Of a stretch of DNA of 56,489 bases, positions 25,995 to 34,990 are shown in pieces. Origin of the DNA: Burkholderiaceae bacterium (GTDB lineage: Bacteria; Pseudomonadota; Gammaproteobacteria; Burkholderiales; Burkholderiaceae). Below the pieces are notes generated by a model. It made no database searches and had not been told where the DNA came from. It saw only the letters and a program-made list of their open reading frames with translations. Within the stretch, counting starts at the first letter, position 1; every line of letters starts with the position of its first letter. The translations under genes were made by a program, and so were the position numbers. The stretch is taken from the NCBI GenBank assembly GCA_947448415.1, contig CANFMT010000016.1, positions 1 to 56,489 of the forward strand, written 5' to 3'.

Positions 25995-26819
25995 TTATGC
26001 TGCTGAGCCAGGCTCAGCAGACTTGGGCTTAAAGCCCATGCCTTTGGAGATTTGTAGGGCGGTATCTTGCAGTGCTCTGAGCCAATCCGCCTGAATTCTG
26101 TCGGTTGGAGCACTTAGCGATAAACCGGCGACTAACTTGCCCGTGTCATCTAAGATTGCGGCAGCAAGACAGCTTACGCCAAGCTCTAGTTCTTCGTCAT
26201 CACGCGCGCTACCAACTTTTCTTACTTGATTTAATTCAGATTCTAGTTTGGTTAGGTCGGTGATGCTGTTTCTGGTGTGGCCAGAAAGCCCGGTGCGAGT
26301 GACATAAGCGCGAACTTGATTGGAATCATCGCTAGCCAAGAAAAGCTTGCCAACTGATGTGAGATGCAATGGAGCGCGGCCACCAATTGCGCGGACAACC
26401 TGCATTCCGGAGCGCTCACTATAGGCGCGATCTATGTAGACGATCTCATCGCCTTGGCGTACCGAAAGATTAACTGTTTCACCAGTAAGTTTGTGCAAGG
26501 TTCGCATTGGTACTTGAGCGGCATCGCGTACAGAGAGTCGTCCTTTAACGAGGTTGCCTAACTCTAGTAGTTTTAGACCTAAACGATAGGTTCCGCCATC
26601 GCCACGCTCAACTAAACGACAGGCAACCATGTCATTCAGAATGCGGTGGGCGGTAGAGGGATGTAAGCCAGTCTGTTCAGCAAGACTCTTAAGACTACAA
26701 GATTCTTCTTGTTCTGCTAAGGCATCAAGCAAATTCATCATGCGCTCCACCACCTGGATAGCTGTTTTACCAACTTCACCAGTATTTTTGGAGGTTTTGA
26801 CGGCCTTACTTGGGTTCAT
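25995..26819 (-). CDS. IclR-family transcriptional regulator
   Basis: About 274 residues. The N-terminal winged helix (about 20-85) contains SLKSLAEQTGLHPSTAHRILNDM, followed by the IclR effector domain (about 100-260) with VGKLFLAS and GVSCLAAAI segments. The frame stays open to 26951, overlapping pyrD, but the ATG at 26819 (MNPSKAVK) is where homology-like sequence begins and it leaves a normal promoter gap. Effector and targets are unknown. The upstream gap has several palindromes that could be autoregulatory sites, and the 3' end contains two perfect palindromes (separate entries). Confidence 0.85.
   Translation of the reverse strand: MNPSKAVKTSKNTGEVGKTAIQVVERMMNLLDALAEQEESCSLKSLAEQTGLHPSTAHRILNDMVACRLVERGDGGTYRLGLKLLELGNLVKGRLSVRDAAQVPMRTLHKLTGETVNLSVRQGDEIVYIDRAYSERSGMQVVRAIGGRAPLHLTSVGKLFLASDDSNQVRAYVTRTGLSGHTRNSITDLTKLESELNQVRKVGSARDDEELELGVSCLAAAILDDTGKLVAGLSLSAPTDRIQADWLRALQDTALQISKGMGFKPKSAEPGSAA
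26000..26038. repeat. Two adjacent perfect palindromes at the 3' end of iclR
   Basis: CTGCTGAGCC and GGCTCAGCAG (26000-26020) form 10-bp arms around a single A. Three bases on, TGGGCTT and AAGCCCA (26024-26038) form 7-bp arms around a single A. Both lie in iclR coding sequence, facing the end of the convergent pbpG gene. Neither is followed by a T-run. A shared 3'-end structure for the two convergent mRNAs is the simplest reading. Confidence 0.6.
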
Positions 26820-26823
26820 GGGT

Positions 26824-26913
26824 TCAATTGTAGCGATTTTTAGGCTGCAATTGCATATTATGAAATGGGATTTTATAAATCCGACCCCAAAAACTCTAGT
26901 TTTAGTGCAATTG
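26824..26913. promoter_or_regulatory. Palindrome cluster upstream of iclR
   Basis: Within the 104-bp gap between pyrD and iclR: GGATTT-TAT-AAATCC (26868-26882), TGCAATTGCA (26846-26855) and AAAACT-CT-AGTTTT (26890-26903), all perfect. CAATTG also recurs at 26824, 26848 and 26908. IclR-family operators are usually short palindromes near their own promoters, so these are candidate autoregulatory sites. Confidence 0.45.
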
Positions 26914-26923
26914 GAGGCTGGTA

Positions 26924-27958
26924 CTAGGGGTGTCTGATCGCCGCTGCGCACTCATTAACAAGATCAGGGCCCCTATAAATGAGACCACTATAAATCTGTA
27001 CAAGACTTGCTCCAGCCAAGATCTTTTCTCGGGCATCTGCGCCGTTCATGATTCCGCCAACGCCAATGATGGGTAATTCATTCCCAAGTCGTGCTTTGAG
27101 TGTTTTGATAACTAGATTAGAGGCTGCCCGAACTGGAGCTCCAGACAGACCGCCAGCCTCTTGACCGTGCTCCATGCCCTGTACCGCATCCCGCGAGACC
27201 GTGGTGTTTGTAGCAATGATGGCATCAATACCAAACTCCATTAATAAATCCGCAATGAGATTGATATCTGCGTGATCTAAGTCTGGAGCAATCTTCAAGA
27301 AGAGCGGTTTGCGAACGCCAAAGCGATCGCTCAAGCGTTTTCTGGCTTGATCTAGTTCGCCTAGCAATCCACGCAGCATTTCTTCGCCTTGAAGGGCGCG
27401 CAAGTTCTGTGTATTCGGTGAGGAGATATTCACGGTAATGTATGTGGCGATTTCATACACCTTTTCCATTGCCAGAACATAATCGAGCGCAGCATCATCA
27501 ATGGAAGTGCTGGCATTCTTACCGATATTCATTCCCAATACACCACCGTTTTGCCAAAATTTAGAGCGGCGCACTCTTTCTACACAGGCATCAACACCAT
27601 CATTATTAAAGCCCATACGATTGATGATTGCCTGTGCTTGCGGAAGACGAAACATACGGGGCTTAGGATTGCCAGGCTGTGGACGAGGCGTCACGGTACC
27701 GATTTCCAGAAAGCCAAATCCCAACGCGGCAAGCGCATCAATATGCTTGCCATCTTTATCCAATCCCGCTGCAAGACCAACAGGATTCGGAAATTCGATG
27801 CCACATAATATTTGTGGGTCGGATATTGGTTTAGTAATAAAGCGCTTTAATAGACCCCAGTGTTGGGCGCGATCTAAATTGCGCAGGGTGATGTTGTGGG
27901 CTTGCTCAGGGTCTAAGCAAAAGAGCCATGGGCGTATAAGAGAATAGCGATCAATCAT
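26924..27958 (-). CDS. pyrD: Dihydroorotate dehydrogenase (quinone), class 2
   Basis: Fourth step of pyrimidine synthesis, oxidising dihydroorotate with quinone as acceptor. 344 residues, typical of class 2. The N-terminal membrane-associating segment [21 protein letters not shown] is present, as are [13 protein letters not shown], the FMN/substrate loop with catalytic Ser in [12 protein letters not shown], and [13 protein letters not shown] with [13 protein letters not shown]. It is 9 bp downstream of bpt on the same strand. Confidence 0.97.
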   Translation of the reverse strand: MIDRYSLIRPWLFCLDPEQAHNITLRNLDRAQHWGLLKRFITKPISDPQILCGIEFPNPVGLAAGLDKDGKHIDALAALGFGFLEIGTVTPRPQPGNPKPRMFRLPQAQAIINRMGFNNDGVDACVERVRRSKFWQNGGVLGMNIGKNASTSIDDAALDYVLAMEKVYEIATYITVNISSPNTQNLRALQGEEMLRGLLGELDQARKRLSDRFGVRKPLFLKIAPDLDHADINLIADLLMEFGIDAIIATNTTVSRDAVQGMEHGQEAGGLSGAPVRAASNLVIKTLKARLGNELPIIGVGGIMNGADAREKILAGASLVQIYSGLIYRGPDLVNECAAAIRHP

Positions 27959-27967
27959 GGGTAGATA

Positions 27968-28714
27968 TTATGACCCAGACAGCGGTTGCCACCGATCATC
28001 AATCAGACCTTCCATGGGCTGGTACTTGATCTTATAAGACATCTTTTCACTTTCTTGAATGAAATAGCCCAAGTAAAGATAGGGGAGCCCTAGTTCACGG
28101 GCTTGTTCAATTTGCCAGAGAATGCTGAAGCTGCCGTAGCTTGCAGTGGGGTTGCTAGTGTCGTAGAAGGTGTAGACCGACGAGATTCCCTGTTCTAGGA
28201 TATCAATCATGCTCACCATGCGTAAGCGACCCGGATGAGGATCCTGTGGCCCATCCCTAAACTCAACGATGCGAGAGTTCACACGACTTTGTAATAAAAA
28301 TTGCATGTACTGATCTTGATCATCACTATCCATGTCGCCACCCGCATGGCGTTGGTTTTGATAGCGTTGATAAAGTTGATAGTGCTCTTCCTGATACCCC
28401 AGATTAAGTACAACAGCTTTTAGACCTAGATGTTTTTTCCAAGCACGTCGTTGGCTTCTAGTAGGAGTAAATTGATTTATTAAGATCCGAGTTGCGATGC
28501 AGGCCCTGCATTCATCACAATAGGGGCGGTAGGTATAAAGACCGCTGCGACGAAAGCCAGCATTTAAAAGTTCGTTATAGACATCGGCATGAATCAGGTG
28601 TGAGGGGGTGGCAACTTGTGAGCGAGCGGTCTTGTTGGGAAGATAGCTGCAGGCATAGGGCGCGGTTGCATAAAACTGCAGCGTAGTGAGTGGTAGTTCT
28701 TTAATCCGGGTCAT
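27968..28714 (-). CDS. bpt: Aspartate/glutamate leucyltransferase (bacterial N-end rule)
   Basis: Transfers Leu from Leu-tRNA to proteins with N-terminal Asp or Glu, marking them for ClpAP. The N-terminal ATE domain carries [16 protein letters not shown]; the C-terminal ATE domain (about 120-240) carries [16 protein letters not shown] and YLYLGYFI. The ATG at 28714 overlaps the aat stop by 4 nt (ATGA); a TTG at 28720 also opens the frame. About 248 residues. The neighbour aat acts on Lys/Arg N-termini, so the two form one degradation-tagging unit. Older annotations call this family arginyl-tRNA-protein transferase. Confidence 0.92.
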   Translation of the reverse strand: MTRIKELPLTTLQFYATAPYACSYLPNKTARSQVATPSHLIHADVYNELLNAGFRRSGLYTYRPYCDECRACIATRILINQFTPTRSQRRAWKKHLGLKAVVLNLGYQEEHYQLYQRYQNQRHAGGDMDSDDQDQYMQFLLQSRVNSRIVEFRDGPQDPHPGRLRMVSMIDILEQGISSVYTFYDTSNPTASYGSFSILWQIEQARELGLPYLYLGYFIQESEKMSYKIKYQPMEGLIDDRWQPLSGS

Positions 28715-29448
28715 AGCCAATGATGCAAGATGGTTTTATCAAAAGTCCAAGAATGCTTAATATTAGATTGATTTATAGATATCTGCAGTTGCTCTAAAAA
28801 AGCTTGGCGTGGGATAGGTGTAGCCCCTAACGAGTGAAGGTGCGACGTTTCTTGCTGGCAATCAATCATATCAACCCCAATTTTTAGGCACCACGCTGTG
28901 AGGGCTGCCAAGGCAATCTTGGAAGCATTAGATTTGCGGCTAAACATTGATTCACCAAATACCATGCTCCCAAAAGAAACGCAGTAGAGTCCACCAATCA
29001 TTTGCCCGGCTTCGGTGACTGCAATGCTATGTGCGTTGCCTTGCTCATGCAGAGCAGTATACGCATCCATAATTTCATGGGTAATCCATGTGCCATCTTG
29101 GTCTTTACGAGCACTGGTTGCGCAAGACCGAATCACTGCACCAAAATCTGCATCAACCAAAATCTGAGATTGAGCATCATGACAAAAATGGCGAATAATT
29201 TTTTGCAAAGAGTCGCTGCATTTAAACTCGGCGGGCTTTAATACCATTCTGGGGTCGGGTGACCACCATAAAACAGGTTGATTGTCGGAATACCAGGGGA
29301 ATATGCCTAGTTGGTAAGCCTTGGACAGTTGCCCAGGGTAAATGCGTTCACTGACTGCGATGAGGCCAGGTACGCTTGCGTCGGGATCAGCCTCAAACCT
29401 AGGGTTTGGAAAGGAGTCGTGTGGCCCAAGCCAGGTAATCTGACTCAT
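28711..29448 (-). CDS. aat: Leucyl/phenylalanyl-tRNA-protein transferase
   Basis: Adds Leu or Phe to N-terminal Lys or Arg of proteins for ClpS/ClpAP degradation. The family blocks are present: [67 protein letters not shown] and [14 protein letters not shown]. 245 residues, normal size. It is 9 bp downstream of the Nudix gene and overlaps bpt by 4 nt. Confidence 0.96.
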   Translation of the reverse strand: MSQITWLGPHDSFPNPRFEADPDASVPGLIAVSERIYPGQLSKAYQLGIFPWYSDNQPVLWWSPDPRMVLKPAEFKCSDSLQKIIRHFCHDAQSQILVDADFGAVIRSCATSARKDQDGTWITHEIMDAYTALHEQGNAHSIAVTEAGQMIGGLYCVSFGSMVFGESMFSRKSNASKIALAALTAWCLKIGVDMIDCQQETSHLHSLGATPIPRQAFLEQLQISINQSNIKHSWTFDKTILHHWL

Positions 29449-29457
29449 GTTGCTTAA

Positions 29458-30018
29458 TTAGATTCTTTCGGAAGGCAAAACATCCCGACTGCGAACATAG
29501 AACTCTTTATCTTGATCTAATAAACCAGACGCACGATCAGCAAAGAACCATTCAAGCGTTTGCTTAACGGTCGGGAATGCAATTTCATTCCAAGGAATTT
29601 CATGTTCGTCAAAGAGGGCAACTTCTAAACTTTCTTCACCTGCAGAAAATTCAGGGGAAACCATTTTCGCTAGATAGAACAGGTGTACTTGTTCGGCATG
29701 GGGAACATTCAATAAAGAATAAAGCGGTCCAATTTCAACTACAGCACCAGCTTCTTCTAAGGTTTCTCGTGCCGCGCCATGACTCGTGCTTTCACCTAGC
29801 TCCATAAATCCTGCGGGAAGTGTCCAGTACCCCAGTCTTGGTTCAATTGCGCGTCGACAGAGTAATACTTGTTTTCCATAAACCGGAATGCTGCCTACGA
29901 CATTGCGTGGGTTTTGATAATGAATACTACCGCAGGCCTCGCACACATAACGCTCACGTGAGTCATCTGCAGGGATCTTAATTGTCAATGTAGTGGCGCA
30001 GTTAGGGCAATACTTCAT
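29458..30018 (-). CDS. Nudix hydrolase with N-terminal zinc ribbon
   Basis: 186 residues. A zinc ribbon at the N-terminus (CPNCATTL and CEACGSIHYQNP, two CxxC pairs) is followed by a Nudix domain with a complete box GFMELGESTSHGAARETLEEAG (about 71-93). This architecture resembles NudC-type NADH pyrophosphatases and the ADP-ribose type Nudix proteins found next to aat/bpt in related bacteria; the substrate is not determined by sequence. It lies 9 bp after the pabBC fusion. Confidence 0.88.
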   Translation of the reverse strand: MKYCPNCATTLTIKIPADDSRERYVCEACGSIHYQNPRNVVGSIPVYGKQVLLCRRAIEPRLGYWTLPAGFMELGESTSHGAARETLEEAGAVVEIGPLYSLLNVPHAEQVHLFYLAKMVSPEFSAGEESLEVALFDEHEIPWNEIAFPTVKQTLEWFFADRASGLLDQDKEFYVRSRDVLPSERI

Positions 30019-30027
30019 GTCGACTTT

Positions 30028-31854
30028 CTAAAAGTGGGCTTTGATAGCGCCCCGTAGGGCATTACTAAGAATAATCTCTTGGGCCATTGAAACATCCTGA
30101 ACAGACAGGTTAGCTTCTCGGGCATTCATGGCGGGGTCTGCAAGGAGTGCAGCGCGCATCACTCCGGGAAGTAGGCCTGCAGAAACAGGAGGGGTTAACC
30201 ATTCATCGCTATTTTGGGGTCTGATGAAAACACTTGTTCTGCCGCCTTCCGTAACAAACCCGTGTTCATTGGTAAATAGGGCATCAAATCCCCCCAATCG
30301 GACCGCTTCTTGCCATGCTTGGTCATAAAGGTCACGCGAGATCACTTTATGGCGTAATAAGGCATTCCCAGTAAACATTTGAGTGCTTGCAAGCAATATA
30401 TCTTTTGCCCAGAAAATCTTTACAGGCTCGGTAATAGGGTCAAGAGCCCCCGTGCTTACTAAAAACTCGCCATTTGATGAAAGATCCAGTCTGAGACGAT
30501 GTTGTAAATGCTTATCTAGAGTTTGGCAGGCATCGAGAACAATAGTTTGAGCAGAGTGTCGATTAAATGTAATGCCGAGTGATGAAGCAGACAATTGAAT
30601 ACGATTGAGATGCTCGTTTAGTTGCTGCGGTTCGCCATTCGCAATGGCGATGGTTTCAAATAAACCTACCGAGCTCGGAAGATTCGTGAGAAAAGCAGAT
30701 TTAATACGACATTCTTGCCATTCTTGTGCCGCTTCTGAATCATTTGTAATGCCGGCACCAACACCGAGAGTAAAGGCGTTCTTCTGAGAGGGTAAATCTT
30801 GAGTAATTTCTACAGTACGGATAGGAACGCTTAAGGCAAAGTCACCGCTTGGATCGAGCCAGCCTAAGGCTCCGCAGTAATATCCGCGATCTTCTCGCTC
30901 GAGTTCTTGAATAATTTCCATGCTGCGTTTTTTTGGGGCGCCTGTTACTGAACCACACGGAAATACCGCATTCAATATCTCCGCTAAACCAATATTGGGC
31001 TTAATTTGCCCCTGAACTGTTGAAGTCATTTGCAGCACGTCACCATGCCTTGCCACTTCAAATAGATTGGGAACAACTACGGTGCCAGATAGTGATATAC
31101 GGCCTAAATCATTGCGTAATAAATCGACAATCATCACATTCTCAGCTTGATTTTTTGGGTCATCAGATAAAGCGCTGGCTTTTTCAGAGAGGGCGCTAGC
31201 AGTACCTTTCATTGGCATAGCTTTTAGGGTGTTGCCCTTGCGCGCTATGAAGAGCTCAGGAGACTGAGATAAAAGTTGATGATCTTCATGGCTTATATAG
31301 GCGCCAAATCTACCTGGCTGTCGTTCTCGTAGCCGCTGATAAAGGGCCAGAGAAGATCCATACACTTCTCCATTGATACGATAGGTATGGTTGATCTGGT
31401 AGGTGTCACCATTACGAATATATTCTTGAATAGCAGCAATATCAGAAAAAAATTCTTGCTCAGATAGCGATTCTTTTACATGAAGAACGCCTGCATTTCT
31501 TTCGGATTTATCAAGAAGTTGTAATTTTTCGGAAATGAAATCATCAACTTCTTGCTTGGAAAGTTTTTTAAAGTCAGCAAATGACCATGCCTCTATCAGC
31601 GCATGAGGATTTTTTGCATCAATAGGGCGTTGCGGTAGATGATGAATTTGTCTACCAAGCTCATAGGCAAATGCCGCAACAACAAACTGTCCTTGAGCTA
31701 ATGCCGCAGTAATTTGAGCCAAACAGACTTGCGTTGCAGTGCGGTCTTGATCGTTACTGCCACTAGGAAGAACGCACCAATACTGTAGAGCATCCTCATA
31801 AAGTCGGCTAGAGGGTTGAGCCGCAGTGCTTTGTGCATCATCGAGCAAAATCAT
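30028..31854 (-). CDS. pabBC: Fused aminodeoxychorismate synthase component I / aminodeoxychorismate lyase
   Basis: Two folate-branch enzymes in one chain of 608 residues. The N-terminal part (about 1-365) is the chorismate-binding PabB domain: SPELFIARKGN, MPMKGTA with the PabB-type Lys, VDLLRNDLGR, FPCGSVTGAPKKRSMEII and YCGALGWLDPSG. The C-terminal part (about 385-605) is a PLP lyase of the PabC/BCAT fold: HKVISRDLYDQA holds the likely PLP Lys, followed by FVTEGGRTSVFI and LLPGVMRAALL. The product is p-aminobenzoate. The glutaminase PabA is not in the window and must be elsewhere (possibly TrpG shared with tryptophan synthesis). Confidence 0.92.
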   Translation of the reverse strand: MILLDDAQSTAAQPSSRLYEDALQYWCVLPSGSNDQDRTATQVCLAQITAALAQGQFVVAAFAYELGRQIHHLPQRPIDAKNPHALIEAWSFADFKKLSKQEVDDFISEKLQLLDKSERNAGVLHVKESLSEQEFFSDIAAIQEYIRNGDTYQINHTYRINGEVYGSSLALYQRLRERQPGRFGAYISHEDHQLLSQSPELFIARKGNTLKAMPMKGTASALSEKASALSDDPKNQAENVMIVDLLRNDLGRISLSGTVVVPNLFEVARHGDVLQMTSTVQGQIKPNIGLAEILNAVFPCGSVTGAPKKRSMEIIQELEREDRGYYCGALGWLDPSGDFALSVPIRTVEITQDLPSQKNAFTLGVGAGITNDSEAAQEWQECRIKSAFLTNLPSSVGLFETIAIANGEPQQLNEHLNRIQLSASSLGITFNRHSAQTIVLDACQTLDKHLQHRLRLDLSSNGEFLVSTGALDPITEPVKIFWAKDILLASTQMFTGNALLRHKVISRDLYDQAWQEAVRLGGFDALFTNEHGFVTEGGRTSVFIRPQNSDEWLTPPVSAGLLPGVMRAALLADPAMNAREANLSVQDVSMAQEIILSNALRGAIKAHF

Positions 31855-31877
31855 TGCGGCTGACCCAGTAATTAAAA

Positions 31878-32453
31878 TTACTTCAGGATGGTTGCAGATT
31901 CAATCGTGACAGTTTTAGAGGGAACATCAGCCATTCTGCCCATACGTGGTGCTGGCGCAACCATTGTTGGTATTTTGCGAATGGCATCAATTGTTTGGGT
32001 TCCAGAAATGACCTTGCCAAACACAGTGTAGCCATTACCCATAGCATTGGGGTAGTCCAAGGCGGCATTGTCATTCACGTTGATATAAAACTGAGCGGTT
32101 GCGGAATCGGGGTCTGAAGTGCGAGCCATAGCAATGGTGTAACGGTTATTTTTAAGGCCGTTTTGAGCCTCTGAAACAACGGGAGCATTAGTTGGTTTTT
32201 GTGAGAGATCAGGAGTAAAGCCGCCACCCTGAATCATGAAGCCATCAATTACGCGATGAAAAATTGTGCCATTGTAAAAACCACTTTTGACATAGTTCAA
32301 AAAGTTTGTCGTAGTTTTGGGAGCTTTCACATCATCTAACTCCACCACAAAATTACCCATCGTCGTCGTAAATTCAACTTTGGGGCCTGCAATGGCAACT
32401 TGACTTAAAAGAGTGCTAGTGATGAGAATGAGAATGGCAAATAGCTTACGCAT
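31878..32453 (-). CDS. ppiA: Peptidyl-prolyl cis-trans isomerase, periplasmic cyclophilin
   Basis: Folding helper in the periplasm. A 22-residue signal peptide (MRKLFAILILITSTLLSQVAIA) is followed by a cyclophilin domain: TIFHRVIDGFMIQGGGF with the catalytic Arg, AMARTSDPDSATAQFYINV and YTVFGKVISG. 191 residues. About 50 bp separate it from the HCCA-isomerase-like gene upstream. The symbol follows the periplasmic E. coli paralogue; ppiB-type naming would be equally defensible apart from the signal peptide. Confidence 0.92.
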   Translation of the reverse strand: MRKLFAILILITSTLLSQVAIAGPKVEFTTTMGNFVVELDDVKAPKTTTNFLNYVKSGFYNGTIFHRVIDGFMIQGGGFTPDLSQKPTNAPVVSEAQNGLKNNRYTIAMARTSDPDSATAQFYINVNDNAALDYPNAMGNGYTVFGKVISGTQTIDAIRKIPTMVAPAPRMGRMADVPSKTVTIESATILK

Positions 32454-32506
32454 AAAAACTCCTTAAATAATCGAAATACTTCTGTTCAGATGATTGTATT
32501 GCCCTA

Positions 32507-33133
32507 TTAACCAAGGCCATTGGGCACATTACCGGCATAGGTATAGGAGGCCTCTTCAAACATGCTAGGCCGCGCTAGATAGTCTAATGCCCAGTCTATG
32601 GTGTCCACGCCCCAGAAGCAGTGCCGCCTGATAATTAGCGCCGGAACCCCAAAGGCACCATCATTTTTTGCCTGATTGGTGTTTTCAATGAGCGCAGCTT
32701 TAACCTTTGGATCCTCTGGTTTGGCTGTGTTTGCTGGCAATTCCAGGTAAGTACAAAATTCTGACCAAGAAAGGTTGGGATCTTTGCCTTCCATCCAAAC
32801 GTAGTCAAACGCACGCTCAACCATAGTCCAGTCGGCCTGTTGCTCAACTAAAAGCCGTTGTGGTGCAATGGTCATAAAAGGGTGGTGCTCAGGAAATCGA
32901 AATGGAATACCTAGCTTTTCTGCTTGCCACACACAAAACTGATATGTGTGGGGACGCTTGGCAGCAATTTCACCAGGCCCTTTGTTTTCAGTAGCTCGAA
33001 ATAGACCGCCTAAAAGAATTGGTACTGGCTTGATGTCAAGTTTTTGCTCTAAGCGACTTCTTTGCTTGATGTATAGGTAAGCAAATGGCGAAATAATGTC
33101 GTAATAGAAAGTAGCTGGGATTTTTTCGCTCAC
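32507..33133 (-). CDS. 2-hydroxychromene-2-carboxylate isomerase-like DsbA-family protein
   Basis: About 208 residues with a thioredoxin-like fold of the kappa-GST/HCCA isomerase group: the opening FYYDIISPFAYLYIKQ (Ser in place of the usual CxxC), a helical insert and the C-terminal GAFGVPALIIRRHCFWGVDTIDW. Such proteins bind glutathione; the real substrate is often not naphthalene-derived, and no aromatic pathway is nearby. I start at a GTG at 33133 with AAGGG upstream, 10 nt after the rarA stop. The frame remains open to an ATG at 33223 inside rarA, which I consider too early. Confidence 0.82.
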   Translation of the reverse strand: MSEKIPATFYYDIISPFAYLYIKQRSRLEQKLDIKPVPILLGGLFRATENKGPGEIAAKRPHTYQFCVWQAEKLGIPFRFPEHHPFMTIAPQRLLVEQQADWTMVERAFDYVWMEGKDPNLSWSEFCTYLELPANTAKPEDPKVKAALIENTNQAKNDGAFGVPALIIRRHCFWGVDTIDWALDYLARPSMFEEASYTYAGNVPNGLG

Positions 33134-33143
33134 TCGTTTGCCC

Positions 33144-34457
33144 TTATTTCTTTTGAGACTCCGCATCGAGCTTGCGTAGGAAGGCCATCTTTTCTTTAAT
33201 CTGAGATTCAAGACCTCGCTCAACAGGCTCGTACCAATGCGGCTCTTTCATGCCCTCTGGTAAATAAGATTCTCCCGCGGCATAGCCATGAGGCTCATCG
33301 TGTGCATAGCGATATTCTTTGCCATGACCCAACTCTTTCATCAATTTAGTTGGGGCATTGCGTAAGTGATTTGGTACACCTCTAGATTGATCTTGAGATA
33401 CAAAAGCGCGCGCTGCATTAAATGCGTTGTAACTAGCATTACTTTTAGAGGCAATCGCTAGATACACAACTGCCTGTCCTAAAGCAAGCTCACCTTCTGG
33501 CGAACCCAATCTTTCAAAAGTTTGCGCAGCATCATTGGCCAATTGCATTGCCCTTGGGTCGGCTAAGCCAATATCTTCCCAGGCCATACGAATGATGCGT
33601 CTTGCGAGATAGCGCGGGTCGGCGCCACCATCAAGCATGCGGCAAAACCAATATAGGGCCGCATCAGGATTAGAGCCTCTGACTGATTTATGGAGCGCAG
33701 AGATCTGATCATAAAAATAATCCCCGCCTTTATCAAAGCGCCTAGCTTGAGCGGTCAGGGCATTCTCGATAAATGCTTGATCCACTAGATCAACTTCTGC
33801 ATTTGGAGTGAGTACTGCGTTACGTACTTGCTCTACTAAATTGAGTAGACGCCGGGCATCACCATCCGCATTGGAGATAAGCGTTTCAATAGCGGTAGGT
33901 TCAAACTTAACCAGAGGCATTGCATATTGATGCGCACGCTCAAAGAGTTTTTGAAGTTCTTCTGAATTAAGTGACTTTAGAACGTAGACTTGAGCACGGG
34001 ATAGAAGTGCTGAGTTCACCTCAAATGAGGGATTCTCGGTGGTGGCACCAATAAAAGTAAATAAACCAGACTCAACATGGGGTAGCAGGGCATCTTGCTG
34101 GCTTTTATTGAAGCGATGAATTTCATCAACAAATAAAATGGTTTGCTTGCCATATTGAGCCATGTTTTGCTGCGCTTGCTCAATGGCCTCACGGATTTCT
34201 TTAACGCCCGCTAAAACGGCTGAGATGGCAATAAATTCGCGATCAAATGCTTTAGCGGAAAGTCTGGCAAGGGTGGTTTTACCTACTCCTGGGGGTCCCC
34301 ACAAAATCATTGAGTGTGGTTTGCCAGATGCAAAGGCTAAATTTAATGGTTTACCTGCTGCTAATAAATGTGTTTGACCAATGACCTCTTCAATCGTTTT
34401 GGGGCGAAGTGCTTCTGCTAACGGTGGAGGAGGAGTGATATCAAAAAGGCCGCTCAT
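33144..34457 (-). CDS. rarA: Replication-associated recombination protein RarA (MgsA)
   Basis: AAA+ ATPase acting at stalled replication forks, related to clamp-loader subunits. Walker [10 protein letters not shown], Walker [19 protein letters not shown], sensor 1 [18 protein letters not shown], and the C-terminal tetramerisation region with [20 protein letters not shown] and [11 protein letters not shown]. 437 residues, standard. It is followed closely by the isomerase-like gene and preceded by DUF3429 at 4 bp, so the three probably share a transcript. Confidence 0.96.
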   Translation of the reverse strand: MSGLFDITPPPPLAEALRPKTIEEVIGQTHLLAAGKPLNLAFASGKPHSMILWGPPGVGKTTLARLSAKAFDREFIAISAVLAGVKEIREAIEQAQQNMAQYGKQTILFVDEIHRFNKSQQDALLPHVESGLFTFIGATTENPSFEVNSALLSRAQVYVLKSLNSEELQKLFERAHQYAMPLVKFEPTAIETLISNADGDARRLLNLVEQVRNAVLTPNAEVDLVDQAFIENALTAQARRFDKGGDYFYDQISALHKSVRGSNPDAALYWFCRMLDGGADPRYLARRIIRMAWEDIGLADPRAMQLANDAAQTFERLGSPEGELALGQAVVYLAIASKSNASYNAFNAARAFVSQDQSRGVPNHLRNAPTKLMKELGHGKEYRYAHDEPHGYAAGESYLPEGMKEPHWYEPVERGLESQIKEKMAFLRKLDAESQKK

Positions 34458-34461
34458 TGAA

Positions 34462-34941
34462 TCATGCTTGAATAAACAAAATCACTAAGGAGGCCCAGGT
34501 TAAGCAAGCAGCAGCAATGTATGTCAAGCGATTGCGCATGGTCATGAACGCATTACGGGCTACTTCATTTGCAAAATAATATTGATAGGTATTTTGATCA
34601 ATGTTGCGCTGAATAATTAGGGTGGAAGCTAGGATTAATAATCCTACGGGAATATAAATATGCAGAGCAAGCCAAGCCACAAGAGCCGGAATCACCCCCC
34701 AAATCCAGGCGTTACGGTCTTGCCAGCGGTCCCCAGTAGGCGCCTTTCCAAGTAAGTGCAAACTGGCACCCCAATGCAGTGCACCCATAAATGAAGTAAT
34801 CACGGCCGCATAACCCGCCAAAGATTCAGCGCTTAAATAATTCAAAGGGGTTGGCGCTAACTGCACCATTAACGCTAATCCAATAAAAGGGATGAGACCG
34901 GCATAGCCAAGTTTGCGCACTAAGGGTGGGATGGGGTTCAC
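34462..34941 (-). CDS. DUF3429 membrane protein
   Basis: 159 residues with about five hydrophobic helices. Recognisable DUF3429 features are the N-terminal PPLVRKLGYAGLIPFIGLAL and SFMGALHWGASLHLLG. The function is unknown. The tight spacing to rarA (4 bp) suggests co-transcription, not necessarily a shared role. Confidence 0.8.
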   Translation of the reverse strand: MNPIPPLVRKLGYAGLIPFIGLALMVQLAPTPLNYLSAESLAGYAAVITSFMGALHWGASLHLLGKAPTGDRWQDRNAWIWGVIPALVAWLALHIYIPVGLLILASTLIIQRNIDQNTYQYYFANEVARNAFMTMRNRLTYIAAACLTWASLVILFIQA

Positions 34942-34990
34942 GATGAAATGGAATGAATAAGTTAATTAGATGGGGAGATGGCTTGAAAAA

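Noticed and set aside
26820..26951. N-terminal extension of the IclR protein
   Set aside because: It would overlap pyrD and cover the palindromic promoter gap; family-like sequence starts at 26819.
27501..27947. 148-codon frame opposite pyrD
   Set aside because: Shadow of pyrD; biased composition and no initiation signals.
33134..33223. N-terminal extension of the HCCA-isomerase-like protein into rarA
   Set aside because: The thioredoxin-like fold begins a few residues after the GTG at 33133, which has its own ribosome site.
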